NCBI GenBank assembly: GCA_046518185.1
Contig: JBKGRZ010000005.1
Location: 124,001-188,000 of the forward strand
Length of the DNA: 64,000 bases
Direction of reading: 5' to 3'
DNA from: Scandinavium vulneris_A
GTDB lineage: Bacteria > Pseudomonadota > Gammaproteobacteria > Enterobacterales > Enterobacteriaceae
Position numbers and translations under genes: made by a program. Shown piece after piece: positions 1 to 8,701 of the stretch (position 1 is its first letter; each line of letters starts with the position of its first letter). Under the pieces are notes generated by a model that saw nothing but the letters and a program-made list of their open reading frames with translations, searched no databases and had not been told where the DNA came from.

Positions 1-1041
1 TGCGTGACGCTGGCTGGCCCAGGCGATTGCATCGGCCAGCACCAGGCGGCCCTCGGCGTCGGTGTTATTGATTTCCACCGTCATACCGTTGCAGGCGCGC
101 GCCACGCTGCCAGGCTGCATGGCGTCCGGGCCGATGGCGTTTTCGGCCAATGCTAAAACGCCCATCACCCGCATCGGCAGCGCCAGCTCGGCGATGCTCA
201 GCATCAATCCCAGCACGTTTGCCGCCCCGCACATGTCGTATTTCATGGTGTACATGCCCGCGCCTTCTTTCAGCCACAGACCGCCTGTGTCAAAAGTCAC
301 GCCTTTGCCGACGTAGCTGCGTACCGGGCCGTCTTTTGCTCCGTCATAATGGATGGCTAACAGGCGGGGAGGGCGCGATGAACCTTTACCGACCGCGTGC
401 AGCAGGCCCAGACCTTGCTCAACAATCGCTTTTTCATCCAGCACCTCGCAGCGCAGCGCCGGGAACTGAGCGCACAGCTGCTGCGCCTGCTCGACCACAA
501 ACTGTGGGGTGCAGGTCTCAGACGGCATATCCGCCAGCCGACGCGCGGCCAGCATTCCGTTCGCCACCGCATATTGCTGACGCAGCGCAGCCTGTAAAAC
601 GTCCTCTTGTGAGGGCAGGCAGAATACGCTCAGGGTATTGATCCGCAGGCGCGAGTTTCCGCTGGTTTTCAGTCCTAAATCGTCCAGGCTATGAGCGAGA
701 TTGAAGCACACGCGCAGCACGGTATCGCGCACCCGGCTCTCGGTCAGCGGGGTGCCATCCAGCACCACGTTTTCGCTGATCGGGCTTTTAAACAGCGGGC
801 GCAAATGCGCCACCAGGCTGTCGGTCAAGGTATCCTGCCAGGCTGAAGCGGGCACCAGAGTGATGCGGGCGAACGGCGCGCAGCCAAAGCGGCTATCCGC
901 CAGTTCGCCGTTTTTGGCCTGGGCGACCATGTCGGGCAGCTGCGCCATATCCAGGGTGGCCAGCAGCGGACTGTCGGGGGAGGTGATCAGATGGCTACCG
1001 TGCGGCACGGCACATGGCTGGGTGATTAAACGGTATTGCAT
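1..1041 (-). CDS. M17 leucyl aminopeptidase family protein, C-terminus cut by window edge
   Basis: Metallo-aminopeptidase of the M17 family; 347 residues are visible and the C-terminal part lies beyond base 1. The family signature NTDAEGRLVLADA falls at about residues 325-338, and the metal/active-site segment KGVTFDTGGLWLK at about 246-258. Members remove N-terminal residues from peptides with two bound metal ions, in the cytosol. ATG at 1041 is preceded by GGAG, which overlaps the stop of the upstream gene, so the two are probably translationally coupled. It is the third gene of a minus-strand operon with a glycosylasparaginase and a PTS permease, so it is an accessory paralogue and not housekeeping pepA or pepB. 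Substrate is unknown; trimming of imported peptides is inference. Confidence 0.88.
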   Translation of the reverse strand, partial: MQYRLITQPCAVPHGSHLITSPDSPLLATLDMAQLPDMVAQAKNGELADSRFGCAPFARITLVPASAWQDTLTDSLVAHLRPLFKSPISENVVLDGTPLTESRVRDTVLRVCFNLAHSLDDLGLKTSGNSRLRINTLSVFCLPSQEDVLQAALRQQYAVANGMLAARRLADMPSETCTPQFVVEQAQQLCAQFPALRCEVLDEKAIVEQGLGLLHAVGKGSSRPPRLLAIHYDGAKDGPVRSYVGKGVTFDTGGLWLKEGAGMYTMKYDMCGAANVLGLMLSIAELALPMRVMGVLALAENAIGPDAMQPGSVARACNGMTVEINNTDAEGRLVLADAIAWASQRHA

Positions 1042-1044
1042 AAC

Positions 1045-1998
1045 TTACTCCTCAATCGGGGCGCGAATGCGTGCGGCGTAGGCCTGCATCCATTCGTCGT
1101 CCACCGGCTGGTAGTGGGTCTGTTCCTGCCGACGCTCGGCGCGATATACGGTCAGCGGCTGGGTAGCGGTCGCCACCACGAACGAGAAGGTTTTGATGTT
1201 GGTCGCCGCGCCGAACTCTCCGTGACGGTTCATGCACACCACCGACAGGTCACCAGCACGACCAAAACGCGACATCAGTTTATCTTCCAGTTCGAACACC
1301 ACCGAATCCGCCGCAGCCTGCGGTGACATCCCCCCCGCCATGCGACGGACGATTTCATAGCTGGTACAGCCTTTCATCAGGTCTTCTCCGACGCCGGTGG
1401 CGGTGGCCGCCCCGGTTTCGCTGTCGCAGTAAAAGCCGGAGCCCATGATCGGCGAATCCCCGATGCGGCCACGTTTTTTCATAAACAGGCCGCTGGTGGA
1501 GGTGGCGACGCTCATCGAACCCTGTTGATCGAGGCCGATAATGCCGACGGTATCGTGCCCGTCATACGGGCTGAGGCCTTTATCGAGCGTTTCACGACAG
1601 CGCTTACGGTAGTGCTGCATCGCCCGGTCGGTGAGCATGGTTTTCTCAGCGAATCCCTGCTCAAGCGCCCATTCGCGCGCGCCCTGGCCGACCAGCAGCG
1701 CGTTGTAACGCTGGCGGCTCAATGCCTGCGCCACCCGCACCGGATTGGCGATGTCGATGAGATTGCCCACCGCGCCGAACGCCAGGCTATCGCCGTCCAT
1801 AAATGCGGCGTCCAGTTCCACTTCACCGTTTTCAGTGGGCAGACCGCCGTAGCCGACGGATTTATACAGCGGAAAGTCTTCAACGGCGGCAACGGCATCC
1901 ACCACGGCGGCGGATGCTGCTCTCCCTGCGGCCAGCGCCGACGCGGATTCGGTCACCCCTTCCAGCGCCATACGCCAGGTTGCAATAATTCCCCACAT
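1045..1998 (-). CDS. N(4)-(beta-N-acetylglucosaminyl)-L-asparaginase family Ntn hydrolase
   Basis: 317-residue Ntn hydrolase of the glycosylasparaginase (AGA) / isoaspartyl peptidase superfamily. The autocleavage site GHDT|VG is present, with Thr150 as the predicted new N-terminal nucleophile of the beta subunit, followed by GDSPIMGSGFYCD (about 180-192) and GAATATGVGEDLMK (about 196-209), which match AGA enzymes better than plant-type asparaginases. Known family reaction: hydrolysis of the GlcNAc-Asn bond, with some members acting on beta-aspartyl peptides. No signal peptide is visible, so it should be cytosolic. The ATG has a GGAG site overlapping the end of the EIIC gene, leaving 2 bp between the two genes. 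True substrate is not determined by sequence. Confidence 0.85.
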   Translation of the reverse strand: MWGIIATWRMALEGVTESASALAAGRAASAAVVDAVAAVEDFPLYKSVGYGGLPTENGEVELDAAFMDGDSLAFGAVGNLIDIANPVRVAQALSRQRYNALLVGQGAREWALEQGFAEKTMLTDRAMQHYRKRCRETLDKGLSPYDGHDTVGIIGLDQQGSMSVATSTSGLFMKKRGRIGDSPIMGSGFYCDSETGAATATGVGEDLMKGCTSYEIVRRMAGGMSPQAAADSVVFELEDKLMSRFGRAGDLSVVCMNRHGEFGAATNIKTFSFVVATATQPLTVYRAERRQEQTHYQPVDDEWMQAYAARIRAPIEE

Positions 1999-2000
1999 CG

Positions 2001-3320
2001 TTACGACTCCTGTTTTGCTAACGGGCTGGTTTCATTTTCGCTAACGACTTCCGCCGCGCGATACTGCTTGTCAAGAATGCGCATGAACGGCAGATACAGC
2101 ATCGCGCCGATCAGTAGATTAAGGATTTGCATCACGCTGCCCGAGAGGTGTCCGGTGACGATAAATCCGCTCAGCACCGGCGGCAGCGTCCACGGGATAA
2201 ATACCCCGGTGGTCACCGCCACCGCGCCGATTTTCATTGCCACATACTGAATCGTCACCAGCACCAGCGGCACGAGGTTGAACGGGATCAGCATGATTGG
2301 ATTCATGATAACCGGCAGGCCGAACAGCACCGGTTCATTAATATTGAAAATCGATGCCCCGGCCCCGAGGCGGGCCACTTCACGCATGTTTTTACTGCGG
2401 GCGAAAATCAGCATCGCAATCACCAGCGACAGCGTAGCCCCCGCGCCGCCCATCCAGATCATGTCGAAAAACTGTTCGGTGATAATGTGCGGCGGGGTGA
2501 CACCTGACTGAATGGCGGCGATATTGTCGGTTTGGTTTTCCATCCACAGCGGACGAATAATGCCGTTGATCATGGAGCCGGAGTTAATTCCCACCGACCA
2601 CAGGATAGTGATGCTAAACACCGTCATCAGCGCGCCAAAGTAAGAGGTGCCGTAGTGGCGCACCGGCGTGGCGACGACTTCATAAATGAACTGGTGAATG
2701 GTGTGGTAATGGGTATTTTCAAAGCCAATGCGAATAGCCAGCACCAGGATCATCACCACCAACGCCGGGATAAGCGCGGCGAAAGATTCCTGCACCGCAG
2801 GCGGCACGCCGTCTGGCATCTTGATGACCAGTTTTTTGCGCTTCAGCCAGCAGAACAGCTCGGTCCACAGCAGCGAGCCAATCATCGCCACGAACAGGCC
2901 TTTGCTGCCAATCCACTCCACCGGGATAACCGTGATGCCGCCGTTTTCCGCCACTTTGATAAACGGGGTCAGGATAAGGAAGCTCACCAGCGCCAGAATG
3001 CCGCAGGAGACGCGGTCTTCTTTATAGTGCTCAGCCAGGCGATAAGCGACCAGAAAGCTGACGAACAGCGACATGGTCGAGAACACCGCGTTAAACGGGA
3101 TTTCGACGATGCTGCTCCAGCTGTCACCAAAGGTGTGAGACATAAATTGCTGATAGCCCTGATTCGGGAACGATGAAATCACCAGCAGAATTGACCCGAC
3201 AATAATAAACGGCATGAATGAAACATAGGCGCCACGAATGGCGCACAGATGGCGTTGCTGAGCGGCTTTCGCCGCCAGCGGCATCAGTTTGGCTTCTAAA
3301 AATCCCAGAACATTGTTCAT
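2001..3320 (-). CDS. PTS EIIC permease, cellobiose/lactose type
   Basis: 439-residue multi-membrane PTS permease of the CelB/ChbC-like EIIC family. The characteristic segment IFNINEPVLFGLPVIMNPIM lies at about residues 321-340, and hydrophobic spans cover most of the chain. EIIC domains bind and translocate a beta-linked sugar that is phosphorylated by a partner EIIB. No EIIA or EIIB gene is nearby, so it must borrow these from elsewhere or transport without them. The start at 3320 is chosen because GGAGATCACA directly precedes this ATG; an upstream in-frame ATG at 3377 lacks such a site. First gene of the operon with AGA and M17 genes, divergent from the regulator at 3477. Confidence 0.9.
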   Translation of the reverse strand: MNNVLGFLEAKLMPLAAKAAQQRHLCAIRGAYVSFMPFIIVGSILLVISSFPNQGYQQFMSHTFGDSWSSIVEIPFNAVFSTMSLFVSFLVAYRLAEHYKEDRVSCGILALVSFLILTPFIKVAENGGITVIPVEWIGSKGLFVAMIGSLLWTELFCWLKRKKLVIKMPDGVPPAVQESFAALIPALVVMILVLAIRIGFENTHYHTIHQFIYEVVATPVRHYGTSYFGALMTVFSITILWSVGINSGSMINGIIRPLWMENQTDNIAAIQSGVTPPHIITEQFFDMIWMGGAGATLSLVIAMLIFARSKNMREVARLGAGASIFNINEPVLFGLPVIMNPIMLIPFNLVPLVLVTIQYVAMKIGAVAVTTGVFIPWTLPPVLSGFIVTGHLSGSVMQILNLLIGAMLYLPFMRILDKQYRAAEVVSENETSPLAKQES

Positions 3321-3424
3321 TGTGATCTCCGCACGAGACTGACTGTTTGGTTGTGTGTTATGTATGCGGATTATCAATGAAAGGTGGCAGATGAAAGGTG
3401 AAACCGCTCACAATGCCAGCGTGT

Positions 3425-3449
3425 TAATCATATAAATCTCATATGATTA
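3425..3449. promoter_or_regulatory. Perfect 9-bp inverted repeat, candidate operator
   Basis: Arms TAATCATAT and ATATGATTA are separated by 7 bp in the 156-bp gap between the divergent EIIC operon and the regulator. A second, smaller palindrome TGTGAAAATTCACA (3453-3466) follows it and ends close to the regulator ribosome binding site. The placement fits control of both transcripts by the adjacent regulator; binding is inferred, not shown. Confidence 0.55.
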
Positions 3450-3476
3450 GTTTGTGAAAATTCACAGGGGATGACG

Positions 3477-4307
3477 ATGGAAATTAAGCTGCACGCCAAT
3501 GCCACCACCACGCCACGCGTGCGCCGCTATCTGCAACAGTCCGACAAAAGCGACCGTGAGCTGGCAAAAGAGCTGGGGATCTCGGTTACTACCGTCCGGC
3601 GCTGGCGCAACCGCGAGCAGGCGGGCGATCGGAGCACTACCCCGAATGTGATACACAAAGCAATGAGACCTGAGCAGGTGGCGCTGGTGAATGCCTTGCG
3701 CGACACTCTGCATGCGCCGCTGGATGAGCTGTTGTTTATGGTAAACGACGGGCTAGGGATTGCGGTGTCGCGCGCCACGCTGAACCGCTATTTGCACCCT
3801 GCACATCAGCGTCCCAAAAGCCCGGCGCAGGGGAAAAAAGCGCTGAAGGCAGGCGCGGTGCCAGGGACCTTACAGCTGCACTATCGGCGTTTATCGCTGG
3901 TGATGGATGACGGCGGCGATCGCCATTTGCTGTGGGCTCGGGAACCGATTAGCGGCTGGTGTCAGGCGCGGGTCTATTCCGGCATCTCGCTGGCGCTGGT
4001 CAAAAACTGGCTCAATGACACCCTGGCACTCTGTCCGGTTGAGATTCAATGTCTTGAGACGGAAAGTGTGAAGTGGCTGGAGATTGACGTGCCGGGCATG
4101 GCTACCACCCGTCTGCCGCCGCCGAGTATGACGACCCTCGCTTTCAGCGAGCCATTGCCGACGCTTATCCCCGCTGCAAAGGATGCAGATGCGCTGGTGC
4201 AACGGTTGTGCGAACTGTGGAATACCGGGAAAACGCAGAAGAAACTAGGGGAGTGTACGCCGCAGGGTTTTCTACAAACCTACGCTGCGGCGTTACGGTC
4301 TAGATAA
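3477..4307 (+). CDS. Transposase-like HTH regulator of the AGA/PTS operon (putative)
   Basis: 276 residues. Residues about 22-47 form a helix-turn-helix (KSDRELAKELGISVTTVRRW), followed by a second helical segment (ISRATLNRYL-like, about 85-100) and a region resembling a degenerate integrase core (about 125-215). This order is that of IS481-type transposases, but there are no insertion-sequence ends and no clear DDE triad. It is therefore read as a domesticated, transposase-derived DNA-binding protein. The start at 3477 is preferred over 3471 because AGGGG at 3466-3470 sits 6 bp away. It is divergent from the EIIC-AGA-M17 operon and overlaps yfgD tail to tail by 8 bp. Role as regulator is inferred from position and the palindrome next to it. 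Confidence 0.7.
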   Translation: MEIKLHANATTTPRVRRYLQQSDKSDRELAKELGISVTTVRRWRNREQAGDRSTTPNVIHKAMRPEQVALVNALRDTLHAPLDELLFMVNDGLGIAVSRATLNRYLHPAHQRPKSPAQGKKALKAGAVPGTLQLHYRRLSLVMDDGGDRHLLWAREPISGWCQARVYSGISLALVKNWLNDTLALCPVEIQCLETESVKWLEIDVPGMATTRLPPPSMTTLAFSEPLPTLIPAAKDADALVQRLCELWNTGKTQKKLGECTPQGFLQTYAAALRSR

Positions 4308-4656
4308 TTTCCAGCACCTGTTCCGGCGGGCGGCCAATCCGCGCCTGACCGTCTTTCACCACAATTGGGCGTTCAATCAGCTTCGGATGAGCAACCATCG
4401 CGGCAATCAGCGCGTCTTCGCTCAGCGCGCTGTCGGCCAGATTCAGTTCTTTATACAGATCTTCTTTCTGGCGCATCAGCTCCCGGGCGCTGTTCATGCC
4501 GAGCATTTTCAGCAGTTTTTTCAGCGTTTCCGCCGTCGGTGGGGTGTCGAGGTACAGCACCACTTCCGGCTCAACGCCGTTTTCTTTCAACAGCGCTAAG
4601 GTTTCGCGGCTCTTGGAGCAGCGTGGGTTGTGGTAAATCGTAACCGCATGACTCAT
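4300..4656 (-). CDS. yfgD: ArsC-family arsenate reductase-like protein YfgD
   Basis: 118 residues, close to the E. coli YfgD length. The N-terminal IYHNPRCSKSRETLALL carries the family active-site cysteine (Cys13) and the following arginine that binds the oxyanion. ArsC-type enzymes reduce arsenate with glutathione and glutaredoxin; whether YfgD does so physiologically is unsettled. It lies 9 bp downstream of bepA and is probably cotranscribed with it, as in E. coli. In K-12 the next gene is hda; here the accessory AGA/PTS locus follows instead. Confidence 0.92.
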   Translation of the reverse strand: MSHAVTIYHNPRCSKSRETLALLKENGVEPEVVLYLDTPPTAETLKKLLKMLGMNSARELMRQKEDLYKELNLADSALSEDALIAAMVAHPKLIERPIVVKDGQARIGRPPEQVLEII

Positions 4657-4665
4657 CGGGGGTCC

Positions 4666-6129
4666 TTACATCTTGGTATAGGGTTTAAACGTCTCTTGTA
4701 ACTGCCGGAACTGATCGATACGCGCATCATACCGGGCCTGTTGCAGGCTGCCGAGTTTGACCTGCGAACTGGCGCTGCTCAGCAGGGATATCGCCTGATC
4801 GAGGCGGCCAACCAGCGCCATGTTTTCGGCACGAGCGGCGAGTTCCTGGTCACGATTGCCGAGCTTGCCTTCTGCCTGCGCCAGCAAATCCCAACCGTTT
4901 ACGTCGTCTTTGTAGGTAAAGGTGTAGCGATTGAGCAGGGTAGCGGCTTCCGCCGCTCTGCCTGACTGCAGCAGGGCGTTGGCGAGGTTCAGCTGCAACA
5001 CCGGACTGACGCGCAAATCTTTCGCCGCTTTCAGGCGATTGACCGCTTCATCGTTTTTATTCTGCCCCAGCGAAATGTCGGTGGCGAGGTCGAGATACCA
5101 GGTGTTCTGTGGATCGGCGGCCAGCAATGGCTGCAATTGTTTCGTGGCTTCCGCATAGTTGCTGGACTCCATCGCCTGCAGGGCGCGACCGTACTGGGCG
5201 GCGCGCTGCTCGCGAATATTGCCTTTCGCCCAAGTATTGAGCAGATCGGTATCCAGCTGGTTTTTACCGTTGTTATACATGCCCAGCGTGCGTGCTTTGG
5301 CCATGTAGAAATCTTCCGAAGATTGCACCACCACCGGGCGCATCTGGTTGGCGCGGTTACGGGCATCGGACAGACGGCTTTCCGGCAGGGGGTGCGTCAG
5401 CAGCATTTCTGGCGGTCTGGACGAATAGCGTGACTGGTCCAGCAGTTTGTCCATGAACTGCGGCATCGCTTGCGGATCGAACCCGGAACGTTGCAGCACC
5501 TGAATGCCGATGCGGTCAGCCTCTTCTTCGTTCTGACGGGTGAAGCTGATAAGCCCCTGCTGGGTGCCTGCCAGGGTGCCGGTCAGCGCCGCCATCCCGG
5601 CCTGCGGGCTGGCCATCGCCAGCAGAATAGAACCTAAGGCGCCGACCCAGGTCAGGGGCGCATTACGTTTCTGATCTTCCATCGCACGGGCAAGGTGGCG
5701 CTGGGTGACGTGTGAAATTTCGTGCGCCATGACCGACGCCAGCTGGCTTTCGCTATCGGCATAGCGGAACAACGCTGAGTGCAGCACCACATTTCCGCCG
5801 AAGAAGGCGAAGGCGTTAAGCTCGTCGTTGTTAATTAAGAAGAAATGGAACGGGGTTCGCACCGAGTTAGCATGCGACACCAGGCGCATACCGAGGCCGT
5901 TGATGTATTGCACCAGCAGGGGATCGTTAATAAGCGGCGCGCTGCCGCGCAGCTGACGCACATAAAAGTCGCCCATCTGCAACTCTTGTCCGATAGACAA
6001 GGTGCTTCCTGCGGTGGTGCCCATATCCGGCAGCGAGTCTGCGGGGTCCGCGAAGGCGGGTAAGGCCGGGCCCAGGGTCAACGACGCGATGAGAGTCGCA
6101 ACCAGCGTTTTTTTTAACTGCCTGAACAT
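4666..6129 (-). CDS. bepA: Beta-barrel assembly-enhancing protease BepA
   Basis: 487 residues, the same length as E. coli BepA (YfgC). An N-terminal signal peptide ends near ALPAFA (about 22-27). The M48 zinc protease motif HEISH lies at 136-140, with the third metal ligand in the downstream NEEEADRIG segment (about 198-206). The C-terminal half is a TPR array (about 310-480). BepA is periplasmic; it promotes LptD maturation and degrades stalled outer membrane proteins together with the BAM complex. A sigma-E-like promoter lies 30 bp upstream, and yfgD follows in the same direction. Confidence 0.97.
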   Translation of the reverse strand: MFRQLKKTLVATLIASLTLGPALPAFADPADSLPDMGTTAGSTLSIGQELQMGDFYVRQLRGSAPLINDPLLVQYINGLGMRLVSHANSVRTPFHFFLINNDELNAFAFFGGNVVLHSALFRYADSESQLASVMAHEISHVTQRHLARAMEDQKRNAPLTWVGALGSILLAMASPQAGMAALTGTLAGTQQGLISFTRQNEEEADRIGIQVLQRSGFDPQAMPQFMDKLLDQSRYSSRPPEMLLTHPLPESRLSDARNRANQMRPVVVQSSEDFYMAKARTLGMYNNGKNQLDTDLLNTWAKGNIREQRAAQYGRALQAMESSNYAEATKQLQPLLAADPQNTWYLDLATDISLGQNKNDEAVNRLKAAKDLRVSPVLQLNLANALLQSGRAAEAATLLNRYTFTYKDDVNGWDLLAQAEGKLGNRDQELAARAENMALVGRLDQAISLLSSASSQVKLGSLQQARYDARIDQFRQLQETFKPYTKM

Positions 6130-6158
6130 AACTCGGTCCTGTAAGTAGGGTGTGCCAG

Positions 6159-6186
6159 TTTGACCGACAACACGGCGTAACGTTCC
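6159..6186 (-). promoter_or_regulatory. Sigma-E-like promoter of bepA
   Basis: Read on the minus strand: GGAACGT, a 16-bp spacer, then TCAAA, compared with the sigma-E consensus GGAACTT-N16-TCNAA. It lies just upstream of the bepA ATG. bepA is a known sigma-E regulon member in E. coli, which supports the call. Confidence 0.65.
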
Positions 6187-6352
6187 ACTGTCGGCTGCAC
6201 TGGCAGTTTAGCTGGCTGTTGCACGCCTGGAAATACCCCGGCGTGACTTTTGCTATCCGGTGCGATGGGGGTTAAAAAGCACAGGCAATTTTGTGACATT
6301 TCGATACAATTCACGCGGGCCTTTTGCCCGCAATTCAGGGAACGGTGTGGTT

Positions 6353-7420
6353 ATGCTCCAAATGTTAATGCAGTGGTATCGTCGTCGTTTTAGCGACCCG
6401 GAAGCGATAGCGCTGCTGGTCATTTTAGTTGCCGGTTTCGGCATTCTGTTTTTCTTCAGTGGGCTGCTGGCCCCGCTTTTGGTGGCGATTGTTCTGGCCT
6501 ACCTGCTTGAATGGCCTACCGTCCGACTGGAGCGCATTGGCTGCTCGCGGCGCTGGGCCACCTCCATTGTCCTGATCTTTTTTGTCGGCATTCTGATGCT
6601 AATGGCGTTTGTGGTGATGCCAGTGGCCTGGCAACAGGGCATCTATCTGATCCGTGACATGCCCGGAATGCTTAACAAGCTCTCTGATTTCGCCGCTACG
6701 CTGCCGCGTCGTTATCCGGCCCTGATGGATGCCGGAATTATTGACGCGATGGCGGAAAATCTGCGCACCCGTATGCTCGGCATGGGCGACTCGGTGGTGA
6801 AATATTCGCTGGCGTCGCTGGTCGGGCTGCTGACGCTGGCGGTCTATCTGGTGCTGGTGCCGCTGATGGTGTTCTTCCTCGTCAAAGATAAAGAGCAGAT
6901 GCTGAACGCGGTGCGCCGCGTGCTCCCGCGTAATCGCGGGCTGGCGGGGCAGGTATGGAAGGAGATGAACCAGCAAATCACCAACTACATTCGCGGCAAA
7001 GTGCTGGAGATGATCGTGGTTGGGGTGGCCACCTGGATTGGCTTCATCCTCTTTGGCCTCAATTACTCGCTGCTGTTGGCGGTGCTGGTAGGGCTGTCGG
7101 TATTAATCCCCTACATCGGCGCGTTCGTGGTCACTATTCCGGTTATCTGCGTGGCGCTGTTCCAGTTCGGGCTCGGCACCGAGTTCTGGAGCCTGTTCGC
7201 GGTATATCTGATTATTCAGGGCCTCGACGGTAACCTGCTGGTGCCAGTGCTGTTCTCCGAAGCGGTGAACCTGCATCCTCTGGTGATCATTCTGTCGGTG
7301 GTTATTTTCGGCGGCCTGTGGGGATTCTGGGGTGTATTCTTCGCCATTCCGCTGGCGACGCTTATCAAAGCGGTGGTTCACGCCTGGCCGGATACCGTGG
7401 CGGTTGAGGATACGGACTAA
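6353..7420 (+). CDS. perM: AI-2E family transporter-like permease PerM
   Basis: 355-residue inner membrane protein of the AI-2E exporter/PerM family, nearly colinear with E. coli PerM (YfgO). It has paired N-terminal membrane spans, a long central region, and a C-terminal block of spans ending in GGLWGFWGVFFAIPLATLIKA. Function is poorly defined. The start at 6353 (MLQMLMQWYRRRF) is chosen by match to E. coli; the open frame reaches further upstream but that part does not resemble the family. Divergent from bepA. Downstream, K-12 has hyf; here the glycerate operon follows after 34 bp. Confidence 0.92.
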   Translation: MLQMLMQWYRRRFSDPEAIALLVILVAGFGILFFFSGLLAPLLVAIVLAYLLEWPTVRLERIGCSRRWATSIVLIFFVGILMLMAFVVMPVAWQQGIYLIRDMPGMLNKLSDFAATLPRRYPALMDAGIIDAMAENLRTRMLGMGDSVVKYSLASLVGLLTLAVYLVLVPLMVFFLVKDKEQMLNAVRRVLPRNRGLAGQVWKEMNQQITNYIRGKVLEMIVVGVATWIGFILFGLNYSLLLAVLVGLSVLIPYIGAFVVTIPVICVALFQFGLGTEFWSLFAVYLIIQGLDGNLLVPVLFSEAVNLHPLVIILSVVIFGGLWGFWGVFFAIPLATLIKAVVHAWPDTVAVEDTD

Positions 7421-7454
7421 ACGCTTCAGGGCTCACAGGGGCTGAGTAACAACG

Positions 7455-8636
7455 ATGTTGAGAAGCCATTATTTAAAGGATTACACCGCGCAGCAGATAG
7501 TCCAGCGCGCGATGCGCATCATCCCCTACTCGGTTAACGTGATGGATGAACATGGGGTAATTATCGCCTCCGGGGAGCCTGCACGTATTCAGCAGCGCCA
7601 TGAAGGGGCGATTCTGGCGCTGAAAGAGAACCGGGTGGTCGAGATTGATTCAGCCACCGCCAATCAGCTGAAGGGCGTACGGCCGGGCATTAATTTGCCG
7701 ATTTCCTTTAACGGGCAGTTGATTGGTGTGCTGGGCATTACCGGCGAGCCGGACAAAGTCAGAGCCTACGCTGAACTGGTGAAAATGGCCTCTGAGTTGA
7801 TCATCGAGCACATGGCGCTTATCGAACAGAAACAGTGGGATAAGCGCTATCGAGAGGAGTTGATCAACAAGCTGATTCAGTTTGAAAACTCACCGGAATC
7901 GCTGCAGTCGATGGCGGCGTATCTGGGGATCGACCTGGCGCAGCCGCGGGTGGTGATGGTTATCGAACTGCGCCAGCCGGACAGGGAAGCGCTGCGCAAT
8001 CTGATTGACTATTTTGATACCCGCGCCCGTGACCATCTGGTGACCTTCACCGATTTCAATGAGCTGATAATCATCAAACCTATCGTCCTGAAAAATGGCG
8101 AATGGGACGTCCGCCAGGAGATGAGCGCCCTGCAAAGCTTTAAGTCCTGGGCGACCTCCTCGGGCTTTAGCCGGATTATTATTGGCGGCTATTTCCCCGG
8201 CGATACCGGGCTGCACCGCTCGTTACAGTCCGCCCGCGCCACCCAGGCGCTGGTTAAACGGCAGAAGCTCAAAAATCAGTACGTTTTCTATCACGACCAT
8301 GCGCTGCCTGCGCTGCTCGGCGGCGTGTCCGAGAGCTGGCAGGTGCAGGAACTGTCGCGTCTGTGGCTGCATCTGGTGGCGAGCGATCCCAAAGGCGTCC
8401 TGCAACAAACCCTGCGGGCATGGTTTGAGCAGAACTGTGACCTTACTCAAACAGCGAAGGCGCTGCACATTCACGTCAATACCTTACGTTACCGTTTGCA
8501 GCGCTGCGAAGAGATTACCCAGATAAAAATCAACGAGTTGAAGAATATGCTCTGGCTGTATATCGGCATGGAGCTGCAATGTGAATCTGTCGGATCCCAC
8601 AATTTACCCCCCTCATCGACGGCCAAAGTTCGTTAA
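7455..8636 (+). CDS. CdaR-family sugar diacid/glycerate-responsive activator
   Basis: 393 residues with the CdaR architecture: N-terminal sugar-diacid recognition domain (about 5-135), GGDEF-like middle region, and a PucR-type C-terminal helix-turn-helix (about 330-385, containing TAKALHIHVNTLRYRLQR). E. coli CdaR activates galactarate, glucarate and glycerate genes. Here it heads an apparent operon with a GntP-type permease and a glycerate kinase, so a glycerate or sugar-acid effector is likely by context. It differs enough from E. coli CdaR (shorter middle region, different C-terminus) to be a paralogue. ATG at 7455 has only a distant AGGGG. Confidence 0.88.
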   Translation: MLRSHYLKDYTAQQIVQRAMRIIPYSVNVMDEHGVIIASGEPARIQQRHEGAILALKENRVVEIDSATANQLKGVRPGINLPISFNGQLIGVLGITGEPDKVRAYAELVKMASELIIEHMALIEQKQWDKRYREELINKLIQFENSPESLQSMAAYLGIDLAQPRVVMVIELRQPDREALRNLIDYFDTRARDHLVTFTDFNELIIIKPIVLKNGEWDVRQEMSALQSFKSWATSSGFSRIIIGGYFPGDTGLHRSLQSARATQALVKRQKLKNQYVFYHDHALPALLGGVSESWQVQELSRLWLHLVASDPKGVLQQTLRAWFEQNCDLTQTAKALHIHVNTLRYRLQRCEEITQIKINELKNMLWLYIGMELQCESVGSHNLPPSSTAKVR

Positions 8637-8701
8637 AAGCGCCAGGTAAACCGTCGACGATCGTTCGCATACTGCGCCTTCACAACATGGAGGCGCAACG
8701 C

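Noticed and set aside
150..641. 163-codon plus-strand open frame near the window start
   Set aside because: Antisense to the M17 aminopeptidase, which shows the NTDAEGR signature on the minus strand.
3453..3466. CRP site upstream of the transposase-like regulator
   Set aside because: TGTGA and TCACA are present but separated by 4 bp instead of 6, so it does not fit CRP; kept only as a palindrome.
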